The position numbers and the translations under genes were made by a program. Under the pieces are notes generated by a model. That model was not told where the DNA came from. It did no database searches and saw only the letters and a program-made list of their open reading frames with translations. From positions 1 to 59,402 of the forward strand of contig JBOGWB010000015.1 of NCBI GenBank assembly GCA_050693035.1: DNA of 59,402 nt, written 5' to 3'. Source of the DNA: DASYVD01 sp050693035. Lineage in GTDB: Bacteria; Actinomycetota; UBA4738; CALAEC01. Shown in pieces: positions 16,120-23,786 of this stretch (positions are counted from its first letter, which is position 1; every line of letters starts with the position of its first letter).

Positions 16120-16785
16120 GTGGGGGCGCCTGCGGTTTCGGCATCCGCTCTCGACCCGAGCGTCCCGATGTTGGCCTTGGCCCTGGGTGGCCCCGTCGCG
16201 GTGGCGCTCGCGTGGGTCGTGGTGCGCTCGGGCATGGCCTCCGTCTGGTCCGCCACGGCCGCGGTGATGGGGTCCCTCGGCATCCTGTCGCTCCTCACCG
16301 GGGAGGTCCGCTTGGGGGAGGCACCCCCGCCTCCGGTCGGCCTCATCCTCGGGCTGGGGGCGGGGGTGGCGCTGTACCTGGTCACCGCGGCCTTCCTCTC
16401 TTCGGCCCGTGACTGGAAGCTGCTGGCTCGCCACGCCGCGGCGTTGTACGCGAAGCGGGGAGGCCTCCCGACGGGCGCGGCCGTGGTCCTCGCGGCGGGG
16501 GTCTCCGCGGTCGGTGAGGAGCTCCTGTGGCGGGGCGTGGTCCTGGGGGTGGCGGGCGGGGCGTTCGGCGAGCTCCCCGGAGCCGCCATGGTCTGGGCGG
16601 CCTACGTGGGGGCCAACGCGTTCTCGGGAAGCGTGCCCATCGTCCTCGGCGCGGTCGTCGGGGGCGGAGTATGGACGGCCCTGGCCGTGTGGACGGGCGG
16701 CATCGGGGCGAGCCTCGCCTGTCACGCCACATGGACTGCGCTGATGGTCGCCCTGCCGCCCGTTCCACTGGAGGACCGGGCGTGA
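16120..16785 (+). CDS. CPBP-family intramembrane metalloprotease (CAAX/Abi type)
   Basis: 221 residues with six or so transmembrane segments. The diagnostic motif EELLWRG (Glu133-Glu134, Arg138) is followed by the second-motif helix with Asn166-Ala-Phe and by His202 in CHATWT, the metal-binding set of CPBP glutamic/metallo intramembrane proteases. Bacterial members process membrane proteins or peptides or contribute to bacteriocin self-immunity; no target is evident here. GTG 16120 is chosen because it is the first in-frame start after the preceding stop. GTGA at 16782-16785 couples it to the PNPOx-like gene. Confidence 0.78.
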   Translation: MGAPAVSASALDPSVPMLALALGGPVAVALAWVVVRSGMASVWSATAAVMGSLGILSLLTGEVRLGEAPPPPVGLILGLGAGVALYLVTAAFLSSARDWKLLARHAAALYAKRGGLPTGAAVVLAAGVSAVGEELLWRGVVLGVAGGAFGELPGAAMVWAAYVGANAFSGSVPIVLGAVVGGGVWTALAVWTGGIGASLACHATWTALMVALPPVPLEDRA

Positions 16786-17771
16786 CGGGGATGCCCGGAT
16801 CGGCGGAAGAGATCCTCGGTCAGGGAAACCTGTGCTACCTGGCCGTTCGGAGACCCCTGGGGCCTCACGTCACGCCGGTCGTGTTCGCTTTCCACGCGGG
16901 CCGGCTGTGGGGTACCACGGCGCGACGGACGGTGAAGGTCAGGATGTGGCGGCGCGACCCGCGTGCGGCCGGGCTGGTCCGCTGGGGAGGGCTGGCACTG
17001 TCGTTCCGCGGGTCCGTCACCACCTACGACGCGCTGGATCCCGGCACGTGGGCCGCGACGGTCAGGAGGGCGCCCTCCGTGGCAGGGGCCTGGCTGCGGT
17101 TCACCCTCAAGAACGCCCCCTTCTTCGCGGGGTATGCGTTGGACGCCCGCCGTATCCCCCTCTCGTGGACGCCGCCCGGTCGCGTGCTCTTCTCCGTCGA
17201 CATCGAGGATGGAGCGGTGCTCGATCCGGCCGCCGGCGAGGTCCTGGAGCGGTGGGGGAGATGGGGCGCCCGAGCCCGCTCCGGGGAAGCGTTCCGGCCG
17301 ACCCGGGGCCGGATCCCCGAACGGGGCCTGCCCGCCGAGGTCCGCGAGGCGGTGGGAGAGGCGGGAGACGGCGTCCTCGCGCTGGACGGGTCCGGCGGAC
17401 TCGCGGTCTTGCCGGCGCGATGGACCCGAGCCTCCGGGGAGGGGGCGTATTACGCGATTCTCGCCCGGCGGCTGCTCGCGCTGGCCGGATCCTGGGAAGG
17501 GCGGGGGGCGCTGGTGGTAGACCGGGCCTCCAGGTGGCGGGCCGCAGACATGAAGGGCCTCCTGGTCCGCGGTCCGGCCGACGGGTACGTGCTCACGAGG
17601 ATCGGGAGCGGCCGCGATTCGTTGATGCGCCGGGCCGAACGTGCCGGGCCGCTCCCCGAGGAGCCCGCCGTGGTGCGGATTCGCCCCGACGTCGTCGTGT
17701 GGTGGAGGGGTTGGGCGAGCGGTACGGTTGGGCGCCGACGGTCAGGAGGGATCGCTGGAGCGCGCGGGTAG
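16782..17771 (+). CDS. Pyridoxamine 5'-phosphate oxidase-like (FMN split-barrel) protein
   Basis: 329 residues. The N-terminal 100 residues have the split-barrel pattern: ILGQGNLCYLAVRRP, then HVTPVVFAFHAGRLWGTTARRTVKVRMWRRDP and a following LSFRGSVTTYD. Such proteins bind FMN, F420 or heme. The C-terminal two thirds (about 105-329) contain a second, weakly similar domain beginning near AVLPARWTRASGEG, so this may be a two-barrel protein. Starts at GTG 16782 overlapping the CPBP stop, with GGAGGACC just before. Function cannot be assigned beyond a probable flavin-type cofactor. Confidence 0.65.
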   Translation: MTGMPGSAEEILGQGNLCYLAVRRPLGPHVTPVVFAFHAGRLWGTTARRTVKVRMWRRDPRAAGLVRWGGLALSFRGSVTTYDALDPGTWAATVRRAPSVAGAWLRFTLKNAPFFAGYALDARRIPLSWTPPGRVLFSVDIEDGAVLDPAAGEVLERWGRWGARARSGEAFRPTRGRIPERGLPAEVREAVGEAGDGVLALDGSGGLAVLPARWTRASGEGAYYAILARRLLALAGSWEGRGALVVDRASRWRAADMKGLLVRGPADGYVLTRIGSGRDSLMRRAERAGPLPEEPAVVRIRPDVVVWWRGWASGTVGRRRSGGIAGARG

Positions 17772-17780
17772 GGTGGGCCG

Positions 17781-18227
17781 GTGAGCGTCGTCCGGGCATC
17801 CGAGATCATCGAGGCACCCCCGGAGACGGTCTGGGAGGTCATCTCCGACCCCCGGAACCTCCCCCGCTGGAACCAGCACATCAAGAAGGTCACCGGTGTC
17901 CCGGAGGACGGTCTCGAGCCGGGGTCCCGGTACACCACCAGCCTTCGGATCGTGGGTGTGCCGTTCGACGTCCACGCCAAGGTCCTCGAGATCGATCCGC
18001 CTCGGTACGCGGAGATCCGACTCTCCGGCCCGCTGGAGGCCGTCGTCCGCACCTGGGTTCGTCCCATCGGGAAGCGGCGATCGCGACTCGAGCACGAGGT
18101 GACCTACCGCGTGAAGCGGATCGGCCCGGCCGGGCGAGTGATCGACCAGGGCCTCAGGATGATGGGGGCCGGGACCCTCCTCCGCCGGGGGACCCGGGCC
18201 CAGAAGCGCCAGATCGAGGAAGGATAG
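17781..18227 (+). CDS. SRPBCC-family (polyketide cyclase-like) protein
   Basis: 148 residues with the START/SRPBCC layout: ASEIIEAPPETVWEVISDPRNLPRWN at the N-terminus, then LEPGSRYTTSLRI, VRTWVRPIGKRRSRLEHEVTYRV, and a long C-terminal helix with GLRMMGAGTLLRRG. It is a presumed lipid or small-ligand binder. TAGGGT (17769-17774), whose first three bases are the stop codon of the upstream gene, ends 6 nt before GTG 17781 with no ribosome site, so it is likely transcribed from its own leaderless promoter. It converges on the LapA-like gene. Confidence 0.8.
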   Translation: MSVVRASEIIEAPPETVWEVISDPRNLPRWNQHIKKVTGVPEDGLEPGSRYTTSLRIVGVPFDVHAKVLEIDPPRYAEIRLSGPLEAVVRTWVRPIGKRRSRLEHEVTYRVKRIGPAGRVIDQGLRMMGAGTLLRRGTRAQKRQIEEG

Positions 18228-18245
18228 AGACCCGTCCGACCTGGC

Positions 18246-18584
18246 TCAGCGTTCCCGGCGCTGACGTTCCAGCTCCTCGACGAGGCGCTTCATGGCCCGT
18301 CGCCGAGGGCGACCCACGAGCCACGCGATGACCCCGCCGATCACCGCGCACCCCAAGAACACCCAGATGAGCCGGATGTTGGCCCGGAAGAACACGAAGT
18401 TCACCAGGACCGGGTCGGCATTCTGGATGATGAACAGGATGAAGATGACCAGGAGGAACAGGCCGGCGCCGATCTTGATGGCCGTGCCCGGTTCGACCTT
18501 CCACGGCCGCTCGTCCGAGGCGGTGCTCCCGCGTTCGCCGGGCGTGGCCCCCGGCCGTCCCGGTCCGCGTTCTTCCTGCGCCAT
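18246..18584 (-). CDS. LapA/DUF1049-like membrane protein
   Basis: 112 residues. After a charged, Gly/Arg-rich N-terminus (1-30) there are two transmembrane helices (about 36-56 and 69-90), the first containing FLLVIFILFIIQNADPVLVNFVF, which is the LapA-domain signature, and then a basic coiled tail ERQRRER. LapA-type proteins are implicated in envelope assembly. ATG 18584 has GGAGGG upstream. A GATAAT box lies further upstream near 18625, facing away from the PAP2 promoter. Confidence 0.8.
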   Translation of the reverse strand: MAQEERGPGRPGATPGERGSTASDERPWKVEPGTAIKIGAGLFLLVIFILFIIQNADPVLVNFVFFRANIRLIWVFLGCAVIGGVIAWLVGRPRRRAMKRLVEELERQRRER

Positions 18585-18658
18585 TGCGAACCCTCCGCGA
18601 TCCCGTTCTTGTCCGGGCACATTATCCCCGGCGGCGAGGGGCTCGACGCGCAAGCCGC

Positions 18659-18687
18659 TTGACACCGCGTTTCCTCGCCGGTTCGAT
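18659..18687 (+). promoter_or_regulatory. Promoter of the PAP2 gene
   Basis: -35 TTGACA at 18659-18664, 17-bp spacer, -10 TTCGAT at 18682-18687. The start GTG 18697 is 9 nt further on, so the message is probably leaderless or nearly so. Confidence 0.65.
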
Positions 18688-18696
18688 GGCCGGACC

Positions 18697-19332
18697 GTGC
18701 AGCGCCGACTGCGGAAGAGACGAACCGCCGTGCTCGTGGGAGCGGCGCTCGGGCTGGCCGCGGCCACCATCCGGGGACGGGGCCGCTCGCTCGACGACCG
18801 CGTGTTCGCCTGGGCCAACTCGGAGGTCCACAACCCGGCCCTGGACCGGTTCTTCAGGGCGATCACGGAGCTCGGGTCCCTCTACGCGTCGGGGGCGGCC
18901 GCGGCCGCTCTTGTCGTTCGGGGCCGGCGCCGCGAGGGCCTGGACGCCCTCGGCGCCGCCCTGACGATGTGGACCCTCGGCAACTGGCTGAAGGAGGTGT
19001 TCCGTCGGGCCCGCCCCTACGAGACCGGCAACCCGTTCCGCCTCATGATCGGCAAGCCGCGGGGAGCCTCGTGGCCGAGCAGCCACCCTGCCGTGCTGCT
19101 TGCATTCGTCACCGTCGCGGGGCGGAACCTGGAGCTTCCGCTGGGGGAGCGACGGGCATTGACCGGCATCGCCGGGCTGGTGGCCGCGTCCCGCGTGTAT
19201 CTCGGGGTGCACTACCCGGCCGACGTCGTCGGGGGACTGCTCCTCGGCCGGGCGGTCGCCGACCTCTGGTCGGCGGGCGTCTCCCCCCGCACCACCGGCG
19301 CGGAGCCCGCTCCTCCGACACCCCTCGGATAA
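18697..19332 (+). CDS. PAP2-family membrane phosphatase
   Basis: 211 residues with about five transmembrane segments. All three PAP2 motifs are present: Lys99-x6-Arg106-Pro107, Pro127-Ser-Ser-His130 and Arg166...His172 with Asp176 in SRVYLGVHYPAD. The two His act in phosphotransfer. Likely substrates are lipid phosphates such as undecaprenyl-PP or phosphatidate; the choice is open. GTG 18697 is set by the promoter at 18659-18687. The TAA stop (19330-19332) is itself the beginning of a likely -10 box for lgt. Confidence 0.85.
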   Translation: MQRRLRKRRTAVLVGAALGLAAATIRGRGRSLDDRVFAWANSEVHNPALDRFFRAITELGSLYASGAAAAALVVRGRRREGLDALGAALTMWTLGNWLKEVFRRARPYETGNPFRLMIGKPRGASWPSSHPAVLLAFVTVAGRNLELPLGERRALTGIAGLVAASRVYLGVHYPADVVGGLLLGRAVADLWSAGVSPRTTGAEPAPPTPLG

Positions 19333-19341
19333 ACTCGCTGC

Positions 19342-20352
19342 GTGGACCTGGCCTTCCTCGATGTCTTTGCCGCCGTGAGCTGGCCGGTGCTCGACCGGAT
19401 CCGGCTCGGTCCGCTCGCCATCTCCCCCCACGGCGTGGGCATCGCCGTGGGGTACCTCCTGGGCTCGTGGTGGCTCCTACGTGAAGGCAAGAAGCGAGGG
19501 ATGGCCGAGGAGCACATCAGCGCGCTGGTGATGTGGGCGCTGGTCGGAACGATCGTCGGGGCCCGGGGCTTCTTCGTGCTCGGGCACTTCTCCGAGTTCG
19601 ACGGCCTGGCCGACATGCTGGCGATCTGGCGTGGGGGCATCAGCCTCGTCGGGGGGATCATTGGAGCGGTGATGTTCGCGTACCCCGTGGCTCGCCGGTA
19701 CGGCTACCGGTTCGGGCAAAGCCTGGACGCCGCGTCGATCGGCCTCGCGTTCGGCATCGGGATCGGGCGGATCGGAGATCTCATCATCGGCGACCACCTC
19801 GGGAAGCCAACGAGCTTCCTCCTCGGGTTCCGGTACGCCGGAGGGAACCTGCCGGGGCCGTGGAGCCTGGAGCCGAACACGGGCACGTGGACGGCCACGC
19901 TGGAGGACGGGAGCATCCAGACCATCGCGCGGTCTGGCGCGCGGCTCTTCTCCTCAACCGGCGGGCTCGTCGCGGAGGGCCCGGCCGTTCACCAGACCGC
20001 GCTGTACGATATGTTCATCGCCCTGGGCCTATTCGCCTTCCTCTTCTGGCTGAACAGGCGGGTGCGCCGGGAAGGCGTGCTCATCACGGCGTTCGCCATC
20101 TGGTACGGGACCGGCCGCGTGATCACCGACTTCCTCCGGGTGGACAAGATGTGGTTCGGACTCACCGGTAGCCAGTGGACGTCCCTCGCGCTCGCGGTGA
20201 TCGCCGTGGCCTTCCTGGTGAAGTGGGCGACGCGGCCGCTTCCCGTCGGGGCGGCGAAGGGCTGGCGGCTGGACGGTCGGGTGTGGAAACGAGTCGACCT
20301 GCGCTCCACGGTGTTCATCCCGCCCCGGGAGCCCACCGACAAGGAAGACTGA
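19342..20352 (+). CDS. lgt: Prolipoprotein diacylglyceryl transferase-like protein
   Basis: 336 residues with seven transmembrane segments. The order of segments matches Lgt: ISPHGVGIAVGYLLGSWW, GARGFFVLGHF, an ISLVGGIIG loop, GRIGDLIIGDHLG (normally GRIGNFINGE), and HQTALYDMF (normally HPxQLYE). Lgt adds diacylglycerol to the lipobox Cys of lipoprotein precursors. The GRIGD and HQTALYD deviations mean a diverged or specialised Lgt is possible. TAAACT (19330-19335) ends 6 nt before GTG 19342, so it is probably leaderless. A second lgt elsewhere in the genome would support specialisation. Confidence 0.82.
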   Translation: MDLAFLDVFAAVSWPVLDRIRLGPLAISPHGVGIAVGYLLGSWWLLREGKKRGMAEEHISALVMWALVGTIVGARGFFVLGHFSEFDGLADMLAIWRGGISLVGGIIGAVMFAYPVARRYGYRFGQSLDAASIGLAFGIGIGRIGDLIIGDHLGKPTSFLLGFRYAGGNLPGPWSLEPNTGTWTATLEDGSIQTIARSGARLFSSTGGLVAEGPAVHQTALYDMFIALGLFAFLFWLNRRVRREGVLITAFAIWYGTGRVITDFLRVDKMWFGLTGSQWTSLALAVIAVAFLVKWATRPLPVGAAKGWRLDGRVWKRVDLRSTVFIPPREPTDKED

Positions 20353-20370
20353 GCGCCCCTACCGGGGCGC
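20353..20370. terminator. Terminator hairpin between lgt and mrp
   Basis: GCGCCCC (20353-20359) pairs with GGGGCGC (20364-20370) around TACC, seven base pairs. It lies directly after the lgt stop and contains the stop codon of the convergent mrp gene. Confidence 0.5.
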
Positions 20371-21468
20371 CACAGTGAGGGGGAGCTGCTTCCCGACCTT
20401 CGTCTTCGTCGACTTGGCCACCCTGTCGGCGAGGTCACGGAAGGCCAGGCCGGCCGGCGAGTCGGGCTCGCTCCCCACCACCGGCGTTCCCGTGTCCGAA
20501 CCCTCGCGCAGAGAGATCTGCATCGGCACGTGGCCGAGGAACGGGGCGCCCAGGGCCTCGGCGGTCATCTCGCCGCCGCCCCGCCCGAACACGTCGGTGA
20601 TCTCGCCGCAGTGTGGGCACACGAACCCGGCCATGTTCTCGACCACGCCGAGCAGGCGGAGCTTCACGTTGGGGTGATGGGCCATGCGTCCGGCCCGCTC
20701 CGCAACCTTCCGAGCGGCATCCTGTGGCGTGGTCACCACGAGCATCGAGCCGCCCGGGAGGAACGATGCCAGCGAGAGCGACACGTCCCCGGTCCCCGGG
20801 GGCATGTCGATCAGCAGGAAGTCGAGGTCTCCCCAGTACACGTCGCCGAGGAACTGCTGGAGGGCCTTGTGCAACATGGGGCCCCGCCAGATGACGGGCT
20901 GCTCGTCGGGAACGAAGAATCCCATCGAGATCACCTTCACGCCCTGCACCTCGAGCGGCAGGATCATGTTGTTGAACGCCACGGGCTGGCCCGACACGCC
21001 CAGCATCCGCGGGATGGAGAACCCCCACACGTCGGCATCCAGGACGCCGACGCGATAGCCCGAGGCGGACAGCGCCACGGCCAGGTTGGCGGTCACGCTG
21101 GACTTGCCGACACCGCCCTTGCCGGACGCGACGGCAATGACCTCGGTGTCGCCGTCGGTGAAGAAGGTCTGCTGGGGGGGCTGGTCTCCTCGGAGCTGGC
21201 CGACGAGCTGCTCGCGCTGGTCACCGGTCATCTCGCCCAGGGCCACCTCGACCTCGCGGACGCCCTCCACGTCGGCCAGCGCCCCTCGGACCTCGCGATC
21301 GATCCGGTCCTTGAGCGGGCACCCGGCGATGGTGAGGAGGACGTGCACGCGCACCAGCCCGTCCTCCACCTCGATGCGCTGAAGCATCCCGAGGTCCTCG
21401 ATGGGCTTCCCGATCTCGGGATCGAGGACGCTCCGGAGCGCTTGGCGGACCCTTTCTTCGCTGACCAA
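20359..21468 (-). CDS. mrp: Mrp/NBP35-type Fe-S cluster carrier ATPase
   Basis: 369 residues. N-terminal DUF59 domain (about 1-80: VLDPEIGKPIEDLGM and then TIAGCPLKD), then a ParA/MinD-like P-loop ATPase: VASGKGGVGKSSVTANLA (deviant Walker A), DADVWGFSIPRMLG, and LIDMPPGTGDVSLS. A CxxC pair (VCPHCGE) near residue 285 is the cluster-binding site. It assembles and delivers [4Fe-4S] clusters. The frame is open to ATG 21507, but a TTG at 21468 has a full AGGAGGT site 7 nt upstream and gives the usual N-terminus, so I prefer it. A TAAACT box (21517-21512) is the likely -10. It is divergent from a SufR-like regulator. Confidence 0.92.
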   Translation of the reverse strand: MVSEERVRQALRSVLDPEIGKPIEDLGMLQRIEVEDGLVRVHVLLTIAGCPLKDRIDREVRGALADVEGVREVEVALGEMTGDQREQLVGQLRGDQPPQQTFFTDGDTEVIAVASGKGGVGKSSVTANLAVALSASGYRVGVLDADVWGFSIPRMLGVSGQPVAFNNMILPLEVQGVKVISMGFFVPDEQPVIWRGPMLHKALQQFLGDVYWGDLDFLLIDMPPGTGDVSLSLASFLPGGSMLVVTTPQDAARKVAERAGRMAHHPNVKLRLLGVVENMAGFVCPHCGEITDVFGRGGGEMTAEALGAPFLGHVPMQISLREGSDTGTPVVGSEPDSPAGLAFRDLADRVAKSTKTKVGKQLPLTVAPR

Positions 21469-21541
21469 GTGGGAGACCTCCTGACGGGCGGGCCTTCTCC
21501 GCCGCATCCCCAGTTTATCCTGTTTCCTACGGTGCCAAGGG

Positions 21542-21552
21542 GGGAAATTCCC
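21542..21552. promoter_or_regulatory. Palindrome between mrp and the SufR-like gene
   Basis: GGGAAATTCCC is a perfect palindrome 39 bp before ATG 21591 and about 25 bp upstream of the mrp -10 box. Its position between two Fe-S-related divergent genes makes it a candidate operator for the regulator; this is inference only. Confidence 0.35.
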
Positions 21553-21590
21553 GGGCCGCCTCGGGACCCCCGAAGGCCCTGGAGGTGGGG

Positions 21591-22283
21591 ATGGTAGACG
21601 AGAAGAGCCTGGAGATCCACAGAGCCCTGGCGGAGGACACCCGCTTCCGGCTGTACCGCTACCTTCGCCTGACCGGGCGGCAGGTGTCGGTCCGGGAGCT
21701 CTCCCGCCGACTCTCCCTGCACCCGAACACGCTGCGTCCGCACCTTCGCCGGCTCGAGGAGGCGGGCCTGGTAACGCATCAGGTGCGCAAGACCGTCGGG
21801 GTCGGACGTCCCCAGATGCTGTACGAGGCCCAGGAGTCCACCGGAGACGGCGGGAGGGACTACCGGTTCCTGGCCGAGATGCTGTGCGGCATGGTCCGCA
21901 GCCCTCGGGAGATCGCCCGGGCGAAGGAGCTTGCCCAGGAGTGGGGCGCCTACTTCGTGTCCCAGGGCGGGCCGAAGCCCGGGGTACGATTGCCCGCCCG
22001 CCGGAACCTCGCTCTCCTCCGGGACGCCATGGCCAGGGCCGGTTTCGACCCTCGGTTCCGTCGGCAGGGCGATGCGGTCGAGGTCACCCTTCGCGCCTGC
22101 CCATTCCGGGACCTGGCCGACGACTACCGGGACCTCGTGTGCACGCTGCACCGAGGGCTGGTCGAGGGGATGCTGGCGGGGCTACAGCCGCAGATCACGC
22201 TGCGGGAGTTCAAGCCGTTCGCCGAGCGTGGGGTGTGCCGGCTGCGGGCCGGTCCTCCCACCACCCCTCGAACCGGCGGATAA
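21591..22283 (+). CDS. SufR-like Fe-S-sensing transcriptional regulator
   Basis: 230 residues. Residues 5-80 are a winged helix: EDTRFRLYRYLRL, then RELSRRLSLHPNTLRPHLRRLEEAGLV. The C-terminal half has three Cys in the SufR-like spacing, Cys170 (CPFRDL), Cys184 (LVCTLH) and Cys216 (GVCRL), plus Cys99; SufR proteins of actinomycetes hold a [4Fe-4S] or [2Fe-2S] cluster on such residues and repress the suf operon. GGAGG at 21581-21585 sets ATG 21591 rather than the earlier GTG 21585. No suf genes follow, but mrp is divergent, so mrp itself is the obvious local target. Confidence 0.8.
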   Translation: MVDEKSLEIHRALAEDTRFRLYRYLRLTGRQVSVRELSRRLSLHPNTLRPHLRRLEEAGLVTHQVRKTVGVGRPQMLYEAQESTGDGGRDYRFLAEMLCGMVRSPREIARAKELAQEWGAYFVSQGGPKPGVRLPARRNLALLRDAMARAGFDPRFRRQGDAVEVTLRACPFRDLADDYRDLVCTLHRGLVEGMLAGLQPQITLREFKPFAERGVCRLRAGPPTTPRTGG

Positions 22284-22323
22284 TCGGGCCGTCTGGAGAG
22301 AAAGGAAGGAGTCGGACCCGCCG

Positions 22324-22377
22324 GTGACAACCGCATGCGGCTCCCCCCGCGTATCACCTCCTAGGGGACCTCGGTGA
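22324..22377 (+). CDS. Possible 17-codon leader peptide before the sigma factor
   Basis: AAGGAAGGAG (22302-22311) is a strong ribosome site that lies too far (about 60 nt) from the sigma-factor start. It is followed by GTG 22324, which opens a 17-residue frame beginning VTTACGSPRV. Its stop TGA (22375-22377) overlaps the sigma GTG (22374) by 3 nt. This would explain the misplaced ribosome site through translational coupling. The peptide has no features and the spacing of 12 nt is long, so this is tentative. Confidence 0.3.
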   Translation: MTTACGSPRVSPPRGPR

Positions 22378-22937
22378 GCGATCCCCGGGAGCCCCTCACG
22401 CCCCTGACGGAGCAGGAGCTGATGCAGCGGCTGGCGAACGGCGACGAGACGGCGATCCGCACGATCTACCGGCGATTCGCCCGGTCCGTGTTCGGCGTGG
22501 GACATCGCATGCTGGGCAGCCCGGAGGCGGCTGAGGAGCTGACCCAGGACGTGTTCCTCACGGCGTGGAGGAAAGCAGCCCGGTTCGACCCCGCCCGGGG
22601 ACGCCTCTCGACGTGGCTCATGGCCATCGCGCACAACATGGCCGTGGACCGCCTCAGACGCACCGCCGCCCGCATCCCCGAGACCCTCGGTGGCTTCGAA
22701 GAGCCTCCGGAGATCGGGGAGAGCGGGGAGGAAGCGGTCCTCGACCGGGAGGAAGCGCAGCGAGTCCTCAGCGCGCTGACCGCCCGCGAGCGCAGGCTCG
22801 TCGAGATGGCCTATTTCCGCGGGTGGACAGCCCGGGAGATCGCCGAGGCCGACGGCATCCCGCTGGGGACGGTGAAGACGAGGCTCCGCACCATCCTGAT
22901 CAAGCTCCGTTCCATCCACGTCAAGTGGGAGGTCTGA
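22374..22937 (+). CDS. ECF RNA polymerase sigma factor (SigK/SigL-like)
   Basis: 187 residues. Region 2 (about 25-95) has AIRTIYRRFARSVFGVGHRML, EELTQDVFLTAWRKA and the -10-reading LSTWLMAIAHNMAVDRLRR. Region 4 (about 125-180) has LSALTARERRLVEMAYFRGWTAREIAE and then PLGTVKTRLRTILIKLR. No ribosome site stands at the normal distance from GTG 22374. It is followed, with a 1-nt stop/start overlap, by a membrane anti-sigma factor. Together they form an envelope-stress type switch; the regulon cannot be inferred. Confidence 0.9.
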   Translation: MSDPREPLTPLTEQELMQRLANGDETAIRTIYRRFARSVFGVGHRMLGSPEAAEELTQDVFLTAWRKAARFDPARGRLSTWLMAIAHNMAVDRLRRTAARIPETLGGFEEPPEIGESGEEAVLDREEAQRVLSALTARERRLVEMAYFRGWTAREIAEADGIPLGTVKTRLRTILIKLRSIHVKWEV

Positions 22938-23728
22938 TGGCTCGCCGGGGAGGGACGCTTCCCGTGGGCGGGGCCGGGGGCGGCCACGTCGTCGATTGCT
23001 CCACGGTTCGGCCCGACCTTCCCGAGCATGCCCTGGGCACCCTGTCGCCGGAGCGGCGCCGGACGATCGACGCCCATCTGGCGTGGTGCGCCGGTTGTCG
23101 GAAGGAAGCGCGAGAGCTCGCCGAGGGCGCCGCCGCGGTCGGGCTGCTGGTTGCCCCGGGACGGCCTCTTCCGGGCCTCGAGGAGCGAGTGGTCCGGGCC
23201 GTCTCCCGACGGGGGAGCCCCCGACGCTCTCGGATCGCCGCGGTGGGCGTCGCCGCGGCCCTCCTGCTGGCGGCGATCACCGGAGCGTGGGCGGTGGCGA
23301 TGCGCCAGAGGGTTCGAGAGCTCGCCGACGCCGCCGTGGGCGCGCGAGAACGGGCGTCCCGGTTCGAGAGCACGTTGAGAGAGATCGTGGACGAACAGGG
23401 CGGGGGACGGATCCTCTCCGCTCCGCTGTCGACCGGGCGGGTCGGGCCGGGTCCCGGCGGCCGGGCCATCCTGTTCGACGCGCGGCGCGGCGAGGATTGG
23501 GTCTTGGTGATCGTCGGTGGTCTGCCGGAAGCGCCCGGGCCATACCGCGGCTACGTGGTCACGGAGGGCCGCCGACTCCTCCTCGGCAGGCTGTGGCCTT
23601 CCGCCCCCGAGGAGATGACCGCCTACAGGATCTTTCCCCGGCACGATCTGGCGCCCTCGGACGGCATCGTGATCCTCGACCGGGATGGTCACGTGGCTCT
23701 GCGCGGCATGCTCAGCGCGGGCGCCTAG
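22937..23728 (+). CDS. Membrane anti-sigma factor (RskA-like, zinc-finger ZAS domain)
   Basis: 263 residues. The N-terminal ZAS motif is His47-x3-Cys51-x2-Cys54 in AHLAWCAGCRKEA, which holds the sigma factor. One transmembrane helix spans about residues 102-122 (IAAVGVAAALLLAAITG). The extracytoplasmic part (about 155-263) resembles the anti-sigma-K C-terminal domain, with LPEAPGPYRGYVV in the middle. Release normally needs regulated proteolysis; no dedicated protease is adjacent. ATG 22937 shares its first base with the sigma stop, so the two are made in step. Confidence 0.88.
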   Translation: MARRGGTLPVGGAGGGHVVDCSTVRPDLPEHALGTLSPERRRTIDAHLAWCAGCRKEARELAEGAAAVGLLVAPGRPLPGLEERVVRAVSRRGSPRRSRIAAVGVAAALLLAAITGAWAVAMRQRVRELADAAVGARERASRFESTLREIVDEQGGGRILSAPLSTGRVGPGPGGRAILFDARRGEDWVLVIVGGLPEAPGPYRGYVVTEGRRLLLGRLWPSAPEEMTAYRIFPRHDLAPSDGIVILDRDGHVALRGMLSAGA

Positions 23729-23786
23729 CGGCCTCCCCGCCGATCGCGCCGGTCTCCGTCTCTCGGGTGGTGAGTATCATGGCCCC

